Below the pieces are notes generated by a model, which searched no databases, was not told the DNA's origin, and saw only the letters and a program-made list of their open reading frames with translations. Positions 31,601 to 42,248 of a DNA stretch of 64,000 nt are shown here, in pieces (the stretch's first letter is position 1; every line of letters starts with the position of its first letter). Origin of the DNA: Ampullaceana balthica (Eukaryota; Mollusca; Gastropoda; Lymnaeidae); NCBI GenBank assembly GCA_944989445.1, contig CALYLW010000339.1, forward strand, positions 404,501 through 468,500, in the 5' to 3' direction. Both the position numbers and the translations under genes were made by a program.

Positions 31601-34600
31601 CACAGAGGCATAATAGACCACACCCTCCCCATTTAACATCTTAATGTAAACAGTTTATTTAATAGAGGAGTTATTTAAAAAGTAATGAAAAGTATATTTT
31701 TTTTAGTATCAATAGTGCAGATTTTATGCTTAAACGTACAGGAAGTAAGCGTAAGGATTATAAAATGCTGATTAAATAAATTACCTGCTGAGTCTACATC
31801 TGTTACAATGACCACTCGTTGGTTCTCTATCTCTGATACAGACATGTCTAGATCAAGGAAATCCATGTTTCCTATCTGAAAACAGCAATAGATTTTTATT
31901 TTTATTATAAGTATAACAAAAAGTACAATATAAATCATTATAAATCAACTATTTCATATTTAACAAACTAAACTTATTTGGTGAAGTTCAATAATAAAAA
32001 AAAAGAGAAAAAAATTATAAAAGAATGGCTTGCATCATCATATAGCAGGCTAGTGTTATTGTGATGTGGTTTTTTTGTTGCTACTTACTAAATGTACAGC
32101 TATGTTTTCAATACGAAAACCATATTTAGAAAGGATGGGTTTGAAGACATCTCGAATGCTCCTGTTTGGCTTGGCTTTAACTCCAATGGATTTGTTGTTG
32201 GGAAAGTCCAATCTAAACAGCACCCGTCTCTCTATAACAATCTCTTTAGAACCCAGTGTAGAAATGTCCTCATTGAGGTCGAGAGGCTTAAAAAATTGAA
32301 TGAATTATTTATATTTCATTTCATTTGAAAGAGAATTTACTACGGTACTGATTTATAAAAAAATATTTTATGTGCCAATATAATATTTAATCACAACAAA
32401 GATAGATAATTTATATCTTTACAAATATATATACTTATACAAGCTGAGTTTATTAATGAATGGTTAAAAATATTTCTCACTCTATCAGAGCCTAGTAAGA
32501 AGACATCCACAGAGGCAATGGAAATGGACCTCTTCTCACACAGCTTGCTAAGAACTGAGCGCGAGGTTTGTCCAGGTTTAGCACATACAACTGTGGTTGA
32601 ACCATCAGGCATGACAATACGACAAAATTTAAAATGTACTTCTGGGGCATCTTTTAACTGCAAAAAAAAACACATAAATAATAACTTGAAGTACTTATAT
32701 TGCATTTATTAGCAAAATAGTGAAAACCTGATCTTGCATTGTGTTCCAAAATAATTCTTATTTGTATGGAAAAAAAGATAAATATTCATTATTCCATTTT
32801 TCTAAAGAAATGAATGTAGATCTAGTTGATCTGTACTTTGATTGATTCAGCTTCTTGAGTCAAGAATATTTGTATAATTCAAGAGAGATCAACAGTGAGA
32901 GCTAATCATATCTGTATTGTGATTGATTTATTGTGTATGGTAAAGCACTCCTGATACAAAAAGCAAAATACTGGAGTATCCTAAAAAGGCAATAAATATA
33001 TGATGGTGAAGAGCAACATCTTTTGCTCACTTTCGAGAAATACCTCTGCATGAAACAAGGCTCATCCTGTTCGGATTGGCACACATAGGTGGAATGTTGG
33101 CACTACATTTTCTACAATGTCTTCATGTTCCATCTTATTCTAACCACTTATTTGCATACAAGTAACATTTTTCTATATCAAGTGAGTTTTTTTCTCTGTA
33201 AGAGGGAAATTAGGTTCAGGGCCTCAGGTCTGGTAGGGTTTAATATTTTTGCAAGTAACTTTGTGTGTATGTATATAATGGTAAATAGTTGTTAACATGG
33301 TAAATAGCTTACCTCTTTAAGGTGAAAAACTTCTTTGTGTGTATGTATATAATGGTAAATAGTTGTTGACATGGTAAATAGCTTACCTCTTTAAGGTGAA
33401 AAACTTCTTTCCTCATTGTGCTGAGATCAATACCAGGTCCAGGGGCTTTCTTCAAGTTGACATTGACACCATTAGAGTTGCTACTAGTCGTGACAGTAGT
33501 GGTAGTACCAGAACTCACTACACTAACATTGTGATTGTTATTCATTTCTTTATCTTTGTTTTCTTTTCCTTTCTTGCCTTGTTTTTTCAGCTCAGGGTCT
33601 GATGTAGATTTAACTGATTTCCTGTCTGAATCCATGAATTTAGGCCATCAATTAATAATTCAGCTAATAAAATAAAAATAATTTTTAATATATTTTAAAA
33701 ACTGCATCATTTCAAAATTATCACAGACCAGATTATAACCCATTACTTTGAGCAAACTTGTCTTAAATATTTTCTTGACAAGGTTAATGATTTAAAATTA
33801 TATGCATACATACTTTGTCTCCATGGTAATATGGAACGTCTGCGTTTGTCATCATTTTCTTTGCCTTTTCCCTAATTTAAAAAAAAATGAAATACAATTT
33901 ATGACTTCTTTGAAAGAAATTTAAAGGTAAAAATTATTGGACATAATATAAATGATCTAAATAAAAGCTAACCATTATTAAAGATTAATGAATTTATACA
34001 CAAATTTTAAGCCTATAAAGAAGTGGGGAAAAAATAATAAGTTGATGAAACTTCTAGTCCTCTAACTGAAGCAGTTTAATCAGCTGCACTCAGAAACTTA
34101 TACCTTTTTCTTGCTGTCTGAAAACTTCTCTTCTTCTGCTGTACCCTCCAGAACTTTGCCTGCCATTTCATCCATTAATTTGCTCTTATAGAAATCTGAT
34201 TTGAGGAACCTAGCATAGCTGTCTTGACGCATCAGTTGGAATATCTGAAAAATATAAAGAACATGCCATGACAAACTGAGCTTATAAAGTAATCAGTTTT
34301 GTTATCTTATATCTCTAAATTAAACTTTTGTTCATCTTTAAAATATAATGATGATCAAATATACAATTTTAAAAATGGAATAATTATTCGTGCAAAATTG
34401 AGCTGAAATGTTTAAAATAAGTAGAGCCAAAAAATAAATTCAAGCTAATACACTCAAAAGAATTATAGAATATACTTGTGTACAAGTAAAGAATATGGAT
34501 GCGAAAGCTGGAAATCCACTCAAGCTATCGAAAAGAAATTAGTTGCCTCCGACAACAAATGCCTCCGAAAAATTTTGAATATAAAATGGAGTGATTTTAA

Positions 34601-37600
34601 ATCAAATGAAACAATAAGAGAAAAAAAACAACCAAGAATATGTGTCAACTTTTATAAGGAGAATACGTTGGAATTATATTGGCCATGTTCTTCGAATGGA
34701 CGAGAAAAGACTCCCTCGTCAGGCCTTCATTTGGACACCAAAAGAAAACAAGGAAGACCAAAGAAAACCCTACGTAAAACAATCAAAAGAGAAATCTCAA
34801 CCATGAGTCTAATAAATAATCAAGACCTAATGCAATTGGCGACGGATCGGCACAAATAGAAATCCATGACTTCTGCCCTATGTGCCGTCTTCGGCCCAAG
34901 AGGAATAACTAACAAAGAAGTCAAGAAATTTTAATGGTAAAATTCAATATAAAATGCAGTTGACTTATCCTTGACTCAGTGTTAGTTTTAATAGAATTTT
35001 GTGCACTGAATGTGGGGCAATTTCAAGTTACTGGAAGTGCTAGTGTACTTAGATTTATGTTGACCAAGATGTCGAGTACATGCAAGCACACAGACAAAAA
35101 GAGTCTGTTGATGCTTGACTTAAATCTGATACTAAGCCAAAAACACTGGCCCTCACTGACTAGTAGCAAGCGAGACAACACTAGCTGCATGAACCAGCTG
35201 TCTGATATACAGACCACATCAAACTTGACAGCTGTCTGAAGCACTGACCACATCAAACATGACCCCTGCCTGATATACTGACAATGTCAAACATGACAAC
35301 TCATCAACTGACCTGTTGCTGTGCCACATCAAACATAATGGCTGTGGGGTTGTCCAGGAATCTCTCAGAATATGTACGTGCAGCACTGTCTACATTCACA
35401 GGGTCACTGGCCTTTGTTGAAAGGTACCGACTGTAAATATCCTTGGCTTGAGACTTTCTCTATAGATGTAAGTTGTCAAACAATTTTTAGGTAGTTCCTT
35501 GCCAGAAATTTGCTATATCAATTTAAGTTATAAACAATATCATGTTCTTAACCTCATATTTTCTGAAATAACATAAGTATCTTACAGTTTATTTTTACCA
35601 TGTTCTTTTGTTTGAGAATTTTGATGGTTGAGGAAGAATGAATGAAACAAGTTAATTTAAAAAGTTATTATAAAGTTATTTGTTGTAGTTTAAAATAAAA
35701 TGTTCAATGTACAGATTGAAGTAATACAACGAACCTGATGATCATCGGCCAGCTGCCTGTATTGCTCACAAGCTTTCCAGAATATAACATTCTCCTCACT
35801 GAATTCTTTCTTTAGGAACTCCTGTTTATTTAACATAAGTTCAAATTTCAGTGCTAACATTGTATGGTATATACATTTCAATCTAGAAATTGACTGACTG
35901 TTTGTGTGAATTTTACATAATATTGTATAAAATAAATTCCTACTAAGAAAAATTGCTAATTGCTAATATTAAAACATTGTTAAAGTCTTGGCTTACTGTA
36001 AAGATTCCAATCCCAATTGGATCTTTTAGTAGTTTCTCAAAATTAACAGCCCAGCTGGCAACTCTCCCAGATTTCTCTACCAGACCTTGGTCAGCCTGAC
36101 ATGCTATGTTGTTGACGCTGCATGCTGTTATTAATTTTTGATTGGATGAGTCTCCATCATCTCCAACAGCCAGAGACTGAAATTGGGGGGAAATAAATAA
36201 ATATGTAGCACTAAAAAAACAAGATTGTTAGGCCTTACCTTCAAATTCAACTAAATGGAATGATAACAGGATCACTAATAAATTTGTCTTCATAAAATCT
36301 ATGCACTGTCAAAGAATAAGACAAATGACTTACATTGTAAAAACAAATGACTCACTTTTGTGTGAATTAAAATAATCTGTTGATGGTCAGAGGTCACATT
36401 TTGGTCATGTAGTGACCCTAAACTATGCCTCAATATCTTTAAACATAGCATTCTAATATGTACATGATCAAACTCTGCTGAATTGTTTTAGATAACAGAT
36501 TTAATGCTTCACGTGCTTCAAAAAGCAATGTTAAAAATATATTTAGATGATAAAAGTACACTTTCCATAACGTCTTAAAATGTAAGTAAAAAAAAATACA
36601 TTGGTAATTCTATGTCACAAAATCAAGAACCATTTTAATTATTCCTTGGAAATGTTCTATAATCAAGTTAAGAGTTATCAAAAATTAATTTATGTACTGA
36701 AACGGAACTGAATTTTAAACATATCGGCACTGAATGTTAAACATATCGGCACTGAATGTTAAACATATCGGCACTGAATGTTAAACATATCGGCACTGAA
36801 TGTTAAACATATCGTGGCTCTAAATAAGTCCTTGACCATTAATATCCCCACAGCAAGATTCAGTCAAAGCATTTATCTTATCTCTGAAAGCCTGGTATGC
36901 TGAAGCTTTGTGTTTGTATTGGCGACTAGCTTAACACGCCTACAGATTGCAGTCTTAAAAAATGATTTTCACCGATAACTACTTCAAGCTCTGCTTGAAG
37001 GGGTGACAATACTTTGGTTATGTTTACCAAAGACTTAGTTCAGGAGCTTTAAATGGCTTGTCCAGCATATATATTGTGTGTTAAGTCAGTGAGCTTTTCA
37101 TTCTTCAAATACATTAATCAATAGTTACAGCCTAGAATCATTTGTAATAGAGCTTAGTTGTTAACTGATCTGACTACAGCAGTGATCCCACAATGTTAGG
37201 TGGAGAAAAGACACTTAAAAACATTATTTAAAAACTATTCTCACTGCTCACATGTAAATATGTACAGAAATAGGGGGGTAATGAAATATGAAAGAACATA
37301 ATTTAAAACAATTAACTTGGGTATAATGAGAGAAGTTGTTAAGCCTTTAGAAAAGGATTATTAATGTTAGAAACAAGGAATTAGTTCAAATTCTTTCCCA
37401 TACCCTTAAAACTGGCTAGCTAAATCTAACAAGCAAAATAATTGGAATATTAAAGTAAACAGAGATTGTTTGATTTCAATGACCTATTGTTCTTGAATGA
37501 TATGTTTAAAAATAACTGTCATTCAATGATTTTTAAATAAAACACAAATAAACCATCTAAAGAGGAAGTTTTACAACGTGTCAGCAGTGTGCTCCATTCA

Positions 37601-40600
37601 TTTAAAATGATCATGGTTATGGATGTAAGGTCAACCAAAATTTAACACTAGTTAAAAGATTTGCCCCTAACAACAGACCATGTATCAAGTATTCAACTGT
37701 ATGGTTAAAAATAAATGAACTACATGTAGTTATTAGTTACTAGTATCATTCTTGACAAATAATTTACTAATACTGCAAGTTGTAATAGATTTTCTTTTAG
37801 TATAAAATTAATTGATTAATAAGTTATGTTAGACTGGTTAACATATTATTCTAAAATGCCCCAAAAGCAACATATAACTGATTTTATTCTCTATCACAAA
37901 TTTTTTTATTTATGAAGGACAATTTTGAAGAAATATACATGTACAAATATATGTTGGCACGACATTAAACCATTGTGAAACTAACCGGCTAAAACACTGA
38001 TCTATATTTGATCTACAGTAAGTCCTATGTTTTATTTAAATACCACCCCATTTATCCATAAGGCTTTCCTTTGTGAAAACATGAGGCTTCATATCCCATC
38101 AACTGAGTGTTGACCACTTGAAAATGGGTTTATCTTATGGGCAATCTTGTCAGCTATAAATCAAACACAGTGTGGATAGTGCCAATGTAGTTCAACATTC
38201 AAAGACTTTATCAAACACAGTGTGAATAGTGCCAATGTAGTTCAACATTCAAAGACTTTATCAAACAAAGTGTGAATAGTGCCAATGTAGTTCAACATTC
38301 AAAGACTTTATCAAACAAAGTGTGAATAGTGCCAATGTGGTTCAACATTCAAAGACTTTATCAAAGTTAGACAGGAGGTCTGTAGCAATGTTAGACAGGA
38401 GGTCTGAAGCAAAGTTAGACAGGAGGTCTGTAGCAAAGTTAGACAGGAGGTCTGTAGCAAAATTTGACAGGAGGTCTGTAGCAATGTTAGACAGGAGGTC
38501 TGTAGCAAAGTTAGACAGGAGGTCTGTAGCAAAGTTAACTGTATATCTCAACCCGCCCCAAGTACTGACCTGGCGGACCACAAGGGCAAGGACAAATATA
38601 ACATGCACTCATTTATGGGGATGAGATGGTTAAGTAGAAAGAAAGAGATCACAGCAATGTGGCAAGATTCACACCTGTAATTATGATGTCATTTTATTGA
38701 CATCATTGTCCTCTAACTTTAAGGTATAAGGTTATTATTCAGTTATTTAAAAAAACTCCAAAAAAAAATCAATGTTATTACCATGCTGAGACAAACGGAC
38801 CTTTGACCTTTTTCATGTCATGTTCAGGGTTTCAGTTACTTGTTAGAAACTTGTGGCATAATTTGAATGTACAAACCAAGAATGGAAAGAGATATACAGA
38901 AACAAAAGGTATGATAAGGTCAAAGAAACACAAAACTAGATCAATGCATAATTGGGTTACCAGGGTTACCAGATACACATATCAAACCAAAGTTTTAGGC
39001 AACCCATTCAAACTCTAAAAGATGAATACATGTAATTCAATAGATTTGACTCGAAGACATGCAGTACATACTGTCTTTAACACAGTCAAAGGTATTTCAA
39101 AATTTGACTTGAAGACAGTACATACTGTCTTTAACAGTCAAAGGTATTTCAAAATTTGACTTGAAGACAGTACATATTGTCTTTAACAGTCAAAGGTATT
39201 TCAAAATTTGACTTGAAGACAGTACAAACTGTCTTTAACACAGTCAAGGGTATCCCAAAAAATGGCGTGTGCACTGCAGCTCAAAGAACATGATATATAA
39301 TATTTTAATTATATTTTCTGACTCTAGTTCATTCAAAAATCGACTATTCAATATCAGTTTGCAAGATGCGTGCGTGCATTTCGCCTTAAGCATGAATAGA
39401 ATGAAACACGAGCCGGTGTCTATGAAACACGAGCCGGTGTCTATGATATACGCATTAATTCCACTGAACTTAATTTCCAGTGAAATCTATACACGGTCAG
39501 GTCATATTTGTAAACCAGGAGCAACAAGCCATTCATGGATGAGTGAACCTAAGTCTCCGGATCATTAGTTAGAGCAATGACTATTTCTACTGCTCCGGTA
39601 CCTAGGCTCAAAACATCATAAATGATAAGAAGAGAGCGACAGAAGGGTTAGATGACTGAAGAGAGAGAGAGAGTGAAGGTAGGCGAGTTTGAGACTGGTA
39701 AAAGAGGTGAGGCTGGTAAAAGAGGTGAGGCTGAGGAATGCTTGCTGAGCGTGTATTTATATGTAACAACGTGTAGAGCTACATTAGTGCTGTAATCATG
39801 GCCGGACGTGGGCTCTAGGAATCAAACTTATTCCTTACAAGACATTTAGCTGAGCACAGTGACGTGGCAAAGGGGCCGTCCATAAATGACGTCACGCACC
39901 TGGCGGGGAGGGGTCCACGCATTTGTGACGAGGGGGGGTGGTGTGAGAAAAATATGACGTCACATCAAAACTCGCAACTTTAAATAAAAGTTCCACTTAA
40001 TATTTGATTTCTTGCAATTTATTTTATGACGTTTTACATGGCTTCACGCGTGTTACGATATCAGAGTGCAATCTTACACTAAATACATACTTAAAGCTAT
40101 TACAGAAAGTAATTTGAAACATGCTCATATTTAAATAGAAAAAAATGGTTTTCATTAGGGGTTGGGCAATGCTTTGTGACGTCATATTGGAGAGGGGGGG
40201 TTAAGTTTTTGTGACGACGCGTGAAGAGGGTTCAGGGTGGGCCAAATGACCAAAATCACGTGACGTCATTTATGGACGGTCCCAATGGATGTGGAGGGAA
40301 AGATACACCCTGGGTGGCTTTTTTACCCTTAAATGGAGACACTGAGCTACGACACTGGGCTACGACACTGGGCTACGACACTAGGCTACGACACTAAGCT
40401 ACGACACTAGGCTACGACACTAGGCTACGACACTAAGCTACGACACTAGGCTACGACACTAGGCTACGACACTGAGCTACGACACTGAGCTACGACACTA
40501 GGCTACGACACTGAGCTACGACACTAAGCTACGACACTAGCTACGACACTGAGCTACGACACTAAGCTACGACACTGAGCTACGACACTAGGCTACGACA

Positions 40601-42248
40601 CTGAGCTACGACACGGGACGTTTCACGTTAATGATTTGTTGAGACAGAAGAATAAGTCATACGAGAGCCATCAAAGCTACAACAATAAGTCATACGAGAG
40701 CCATCAAAGCTACAACAATAAGTCATACGAGAGCCATCAAAGCTACAACAATAAGTCATACGAGAGCCATCAAAGCTACAACAATAAGTCATACGAGAGC
40801 CATCAAAGCTACAACAATAAGTCATATGAGAGCCATCAAAGCTACCACAATAAGTCATACGAGAGCCATCAAAGCTACAACAATAAGTCATACGAGAACC
40901 ATCAAAGCTACAACTGTAAGCAGGGACGGATTTAGACTTGATGGGGTCCTAAGCTATTTGAGATATGGGGGCCATTTAGAAGTCCAGATATTCTATGTCA
41001 GTGCCAAATATGAAAAAAAATTATTCCGGGGGCCCCCAAAGCTATAGCCTGTTTAGCAAATAGGTAAATCCACCACTGACCCATCAAAGGTACGATTATA
41101 ACGATAAACCCACAAACAAATCTTACCGCGGCATGGCTGTACGTATTATTAAGGCCCCGTGAGTTCCTCAAGTTCAGTAGAGACGCTCGTTCATGGTCCA
41201 AGTTGTTGGACTGCCGTGAGCAGACAGTAGCACTGAGTCTCTCGGATGTGCTGGCACGTGAGCAGACAGTAGCACTGAGTCTCTCGGATGTGCTGGCACG
41301 TGAGCAGACAGTAGCACTGAGTCTCTCGGATGTGCTGGCAGAGATGTAACTTCTGTAGCTTCTGTTGAGCGTAGCGTTCCCATGAACCTCGGGTCTTAAC
41401 AAATCAACTATATGCTGCTGTTTACTGTATACAGTATTGCCATGTGGTGAAGATAGGTGGAGGGCCCTACACACGTGTCTTGTAGGTCTGATGGACCGAG
41501 AATGTGCTTCGTGGTGTCCGATGTGTCTGGTAGACTGATAGTGTGCTTCGTGTTGTCCGATGTGTCTGGTTGACTGAGAGTGTGTCTCATGCCCTGTTTG
41601 TCTCGTTGACTGGGGTTGTGTCTCATTTTGTCCAGTTACATCACGTTCAGTTTTGTTGAATTGTTTTTGTTGTAAACTGACTTCTTGAGACCAACCTTCC
41701 GGCTCTGGTCTGTGGCAATAAGAAATAATAGACGGAGCTTTCCTGAACTTTGGTGGACGTTGGTCACACACATGCCGAGGTGGTGGTTGACCAACACACG
41801 TCGAGCTGGTGTTGAGTCGTCTTGATGAGTCCGTATGAATAGTTTTCTGGAACTCACAAGTATTTTCATCGAACAGGTTGAAACTTGTACGCATCGATCG
41901 TCTGAGCGACTTAGTCAGGCAACCGTTCAAATGATCCGACAAGGAATGGTTGTGACTGGCCACAGATTTGTTGACGTTGTCAAAGTAACCCCCTGAGTTC
42001 TGGGTTACATCTAAGACTTGTCTGACACTCTCATGCCCGACCCGTCTCTTGGTCACCTTCAGGGAGCTGGTGATGGACTGAGACAGACGAGACAACGACG
42101 AGCGGCGACGTTTGGAGGGCGACTCGTAGATGTGAGCACCCACAGCGGGTGACGCCTCGTAGATGTGAGCACCCACAGCGGGTGACGCCTCGTCCAACTT
42201 TCGTTTGTATGGAGTCAGGCGCGTGCGGGCAGATCCTTGGGATGACAT
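27045..42248 (-). CDS. RGS12/RGS14 homologue: RGS, two Ras-binding domains, GoLoco; 13 exons
   Basis: Minus-strand exons joining in phase: 42248-41127, 36176-35997, 35821-35735, 35459-35313, 34244-34104, 33871-33814, 33625-33387, 32657-32481, 32286-32089, 31875-31785, 30511-30306, 29073-28914, 28657-27045; total 1472 residues. The RGS domain (about 414-532) has VASWAVNFEKLL, FLKKEFSEENVIFWKACEQY and RQDSYARFLKS, very close to RGS14/RGS12. Two Raf-like RBDs (about 665-735 and 735-785) and the GoLoco motif LFEMLSSAQKMRLEEQRG (about 939-956, with the Gln-Arg dyad) complete the family order. By family knowledge it accelerates GTP hydrolysis on G-alpha(i/o), binds GDP-bound G-alpha(i) and engages Ras/Rap. 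It lacks PDZ and PTB domains, so it matches RGS14 or Drosophila loco short forms. The 374-residue N-terminus and 500-residue C-terminus are not recognised. RGS12 versus RGS14 orthology is left open. Confidence 0.88.
27493..27735 (-). repeat. Coding 39-bp minisatellite, 6 copies
   Basis: Six virtually identical 39-bp units inside the last RGS12/14 exon, each adding 13 residues (TDTRDSLHSSNGT) in frame. Copy number can vary without breaking the frame. Confidence 0.95.
28914..29073 (-). CDS. RGS12/14 exon 12 (basic linker before GoLoco)
   Basis: Acceptor AACAACAG, donor GTCTGT. It encodes a Lys-rich linker (SLPKNESKKKSNAKEG). Phase 0 in, phase 1 out. Confidence 0.82.
29074..30305 (-). other. 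RGS12/14 intron 11
   Basis: AT-rich intron of 1.2 kb; nothing else recognised. Confidence 0.6.
30306..30511 (-). CDS. RGS12/14 exon 11
   Basis: Acceptor GTTCTAACAG, donor GTAGGA. It encodes a Pro/Ala/Ser-rich part, then an amphipathic segment, SLEEITNKIFEDLMRGKSQL, which superficially resembles a GoLoco start but lacks the (D/E)QR triad. Confidence 0.83.
30512..31784 (-). other. RGS12/14 intron 10
   Basis: AT-rich intron of 1.3 kb; nothing else recognised. Confidence 0.6.
31785..31875 (-). CDS. RGS12/14 exon 10 (end of the second Ras-binding domain)
   Basis: Acceptor GTTTTCAG, donor GTAATT. It encodes MDFLDLDMSVSEIENQRVVI, the C-terminal edge of RBD2. Confidence 0.83.
32089..32286 (-). CDS. 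RGS12/14 exon 9 (RBD1 end and RBD2 core)
   Basis: Encodes LDLNEDISTLGSKEIVIERR and then the RBD2 core RSIRDVFKPILSKYGF, which corresponds to the vertebrate RGS14 RBD2. Donor GTAAGT, phase 0 both sides. Confidence 0.87.
32481..32657 (-). CDS. RGS12/14 exon 8 (first Ras-binding domain)
   Basis: Encodes FKFCRIVMPDGSTTVVCAKP and SVLSKLCEKRSISIASVDVF, a Raf-like RBD (ubiquitin fold; beta-strand, turn, then helix). Acceptor TTTTGCAG, donor GTGAGA. Confidence 0.88.
32658..33261 (-). other. RGS12/14 intron 7, distal part
   Basis: AT-rich; no recognised element apart from the duplicated donor segment immediately to its right. Confidence 0.55.
33262..33409 (-). repeat. 74-bp tandem duplication spanning an exon end and its splice donor
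   Basis: Two copies at a 74-bp period: the exon end (minus strand AAAGAAGTTTTTCACCTTAAAGAG) and the donor GTAAGC appear at 33381-33386 and again at 33307-33312. The left copy is a decoy donor inside the intron, with only a base or two of divergence. Confidence 0.9.
33387..33625 (-). CDS. RGS12/14 exon 7 (Ser/Thr/Asn linker)
   Basis: Encodes KSVKSTSDPELKKQGKKGKE and a Ser/Thr/Val/Asn-rich linker between RGS and RBD1. Acceptor GATTCAG, donor GTAAGC at 33386. Phase 1 in, phase 0 out. Confidence 0.83.
33814..33871 (-). CDS. RGS12/14 exon 6 (basic cluster)
   Basis: Short 58-bp exon encoding GKGKENDDKRRRSILPWRQ, a basic segment that matches the position of the conserved RRRSxLPW motif after the RGS domain of RGS12/14. 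Confidence 0.82.
34104..34244 (-). CDS. RGS12/14 exon 5 (end of RGS domain)
   Basis: Encodes IFQLMRQDSYARFLKSDFYK, the terminal helix of the RGS box. Acceptor ATTTTTCAG, donor GTATAA; phase 0 both sides. Confidence 0.88.
34460..34860 (+). pseudogene. LINE reverse-transcriptase C-terminal fragment in RGS12/14 intron 4 (antisense to the gene)
   Basis: The 127-codon frame contains YGCESWKST, NKCLRKILNIKWSD and a degraded GRPKKTLRKTIKRE block, the region after the RT core of LINEs like those at 17.5 kb and 57 kb. The RT active site is missing, so this is a 5'-truncated relic. Confidence 0.8.
34861..35312 (-). other. RGS12/14 intron 4, part next to exon 4
   Basis: 35195-35310 holds three or four imperfect units around CTGACCACATCAAAC/TGATATACTGAC adjoining the splice donor; otherwise unremarkable. 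Confidence 0.5.
35313..35459 (-). CDS. RGS12/14 exon 4 (RGS domain, middle)
   Basis: Encodes AKDIYSRYLSTKASDPVNVD and FLDNPTAIMFDVAQQQ, the helix 5-7 part of the RGS box. Acceptor CTATAG, donor GTCAGT. Confidence 0.88.
35735..35821 (-). CDS. RGS12/14 exon 3 (RGS signature)
   Basis: Encodes EFLKKEFSEENVIFWKACEQ, the most diagnostic block of the RGS family including the Glu-Asn pair that contacts G-alpha switch regions. Donor GTTCGT, phase 0 both sides. Confidence 0.9.
35997..36176 (-). CDS. RGS12/14 exon 2 (start of RGS domain)
   Basis: Encodes a 40-residue linker, then SGRVASWAVNFEKLLKDPIG, matching the start of the RGS12/14 RGS box. Acceptor TTTCAG at 36177-36182, donor GTAAGC. Phase 0, compatible with exon 1. 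Confidence 0.88.
36711..36816. repeat. 22-bp tandem array, about 4.7 copies
   Basis: Near-perfect units of TTAAACATATCGGCACTGAATG. Confidence 0.93.
38161..38360. repeat. 50-bp tandem array, 4 copies
   Basis: Four units of exactly 50 bp starting TCAAACACAGTGTGAATAGT, ending AAAGACTTTA; one or two substitutions per unit. Confidence 0.95.
38364..38536. repeat. 24-bp tandem array, about 7 copies
   Basis: Units of AAGTTAGACAGGAGGTCTGT plus AGCA, starting 4 bp after the 50-bp array ends. The unit length keeps all frames open, which explains the spurious ORFs here. Confidence 0.94.
39044..39254. repeat. About 52-bp tandem array, 4 copies
   Basis: Units contain TTTGACTTGAAGACAGTACA and CTGTCTTTAACAGTCAAAGG. 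GACAGTACATACTGTC within each unit is a near-perfect hairpin. Confidence 0.9.
39873..40283. mobile_element. MITE, GGGCCGTCCATAAA family
   Basis: Inverted ends GGGCCGTCCATAAATGACGT and (reverse complement of) ACGTCATTTATGGACGGTCCC, G-rich inside. Same end motif as the element at 21401-21667. No clear target duplication was found. Confidence 0.8.
40342..40614. repeat. 13-bp tandem array, about 21 copies
   Basis: Units of CTACGACACTGGG with GG/AG/AA variation in the last bases; one unit is shortened. Confidence 0.94.
40645..40914. repeat. 33-bp tandem array, 8 copies
   Basis: Units of AATAAGTCATACGAGAGCCA plus TCAAAGCTACAAC with very few substitutions. Divisible by three, so it shows long repeated ORFs on both strands; I do not treat these as coding. 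Confidence 0.95.
41127..42248 (-). CDS. RGS12/14 exon 1: unrecognised 374-residue N-terminus
   Basis: ATG at 42248 opens a frame of 374 codons that ends in phase 0 at the consensus donor GTAAGA (41126-41121), matching exon 2. The protein is Ser/Arg/His-rich with a basic patch (SPSKRRRSSLSRLSQS) that could be a nuclear-localisation or kinase-target site. It has no recognised domain. It contains two 11-residue repeats (ASPAVGAHIYE, residues about 20-41), a degenerate HETHSQSTRHIGQHEA region, and three 14-residue repeats (STSERLSATVCSRA, about 301-342). A TATA/initiator promoter lies 280 bp upstream. It could instead be a separate gene sharing the locus, but the donor and phase argue for the join. 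Confidence 0.7.
41222..41347 (-). repeat. Coding 42-bp repeat, 3 copies
   Basis: Three identical-looking 42-bp units in exon 1, each adding 14 residues in frame (RLSATVCSRASTSE). Confidence 0.94.
42126..42191 (-). repeat. Coding 33-bp repeat, 2 copies
   Basis: Two identical 33-bp units in exon 1 (GATGTGAGCACCCACAGCGG on the plus strand), adding ASPAVGAHIYE twice. Confidence 0.93.

Larger units (their letters stand above)
36177..41126 (-). other. RGS12/14 intron 1, rich in tandem arrays
   Basis: 4.95-kb intron holding six tandem arrays (36711, 38161, 38364, 39044, 40342 and 40645) and a MITE (39873-40283). The rest is AT-rich without recognised exons. Confidence 0.7.

Noticed and set aside
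38322..38624. Repetitive ORFs on both strands (about 73-100 codons)
   Set aside because: They arise because the 24-bp unit is divisible by three and lacks stops; no start, splice or domain context.
40628..40935. 11-residue-repeat ORFs (SYESHQSYNNK and its antisense)
   Set aside because: The 33-bp array opens frames on both strands; it lies inside an intron.
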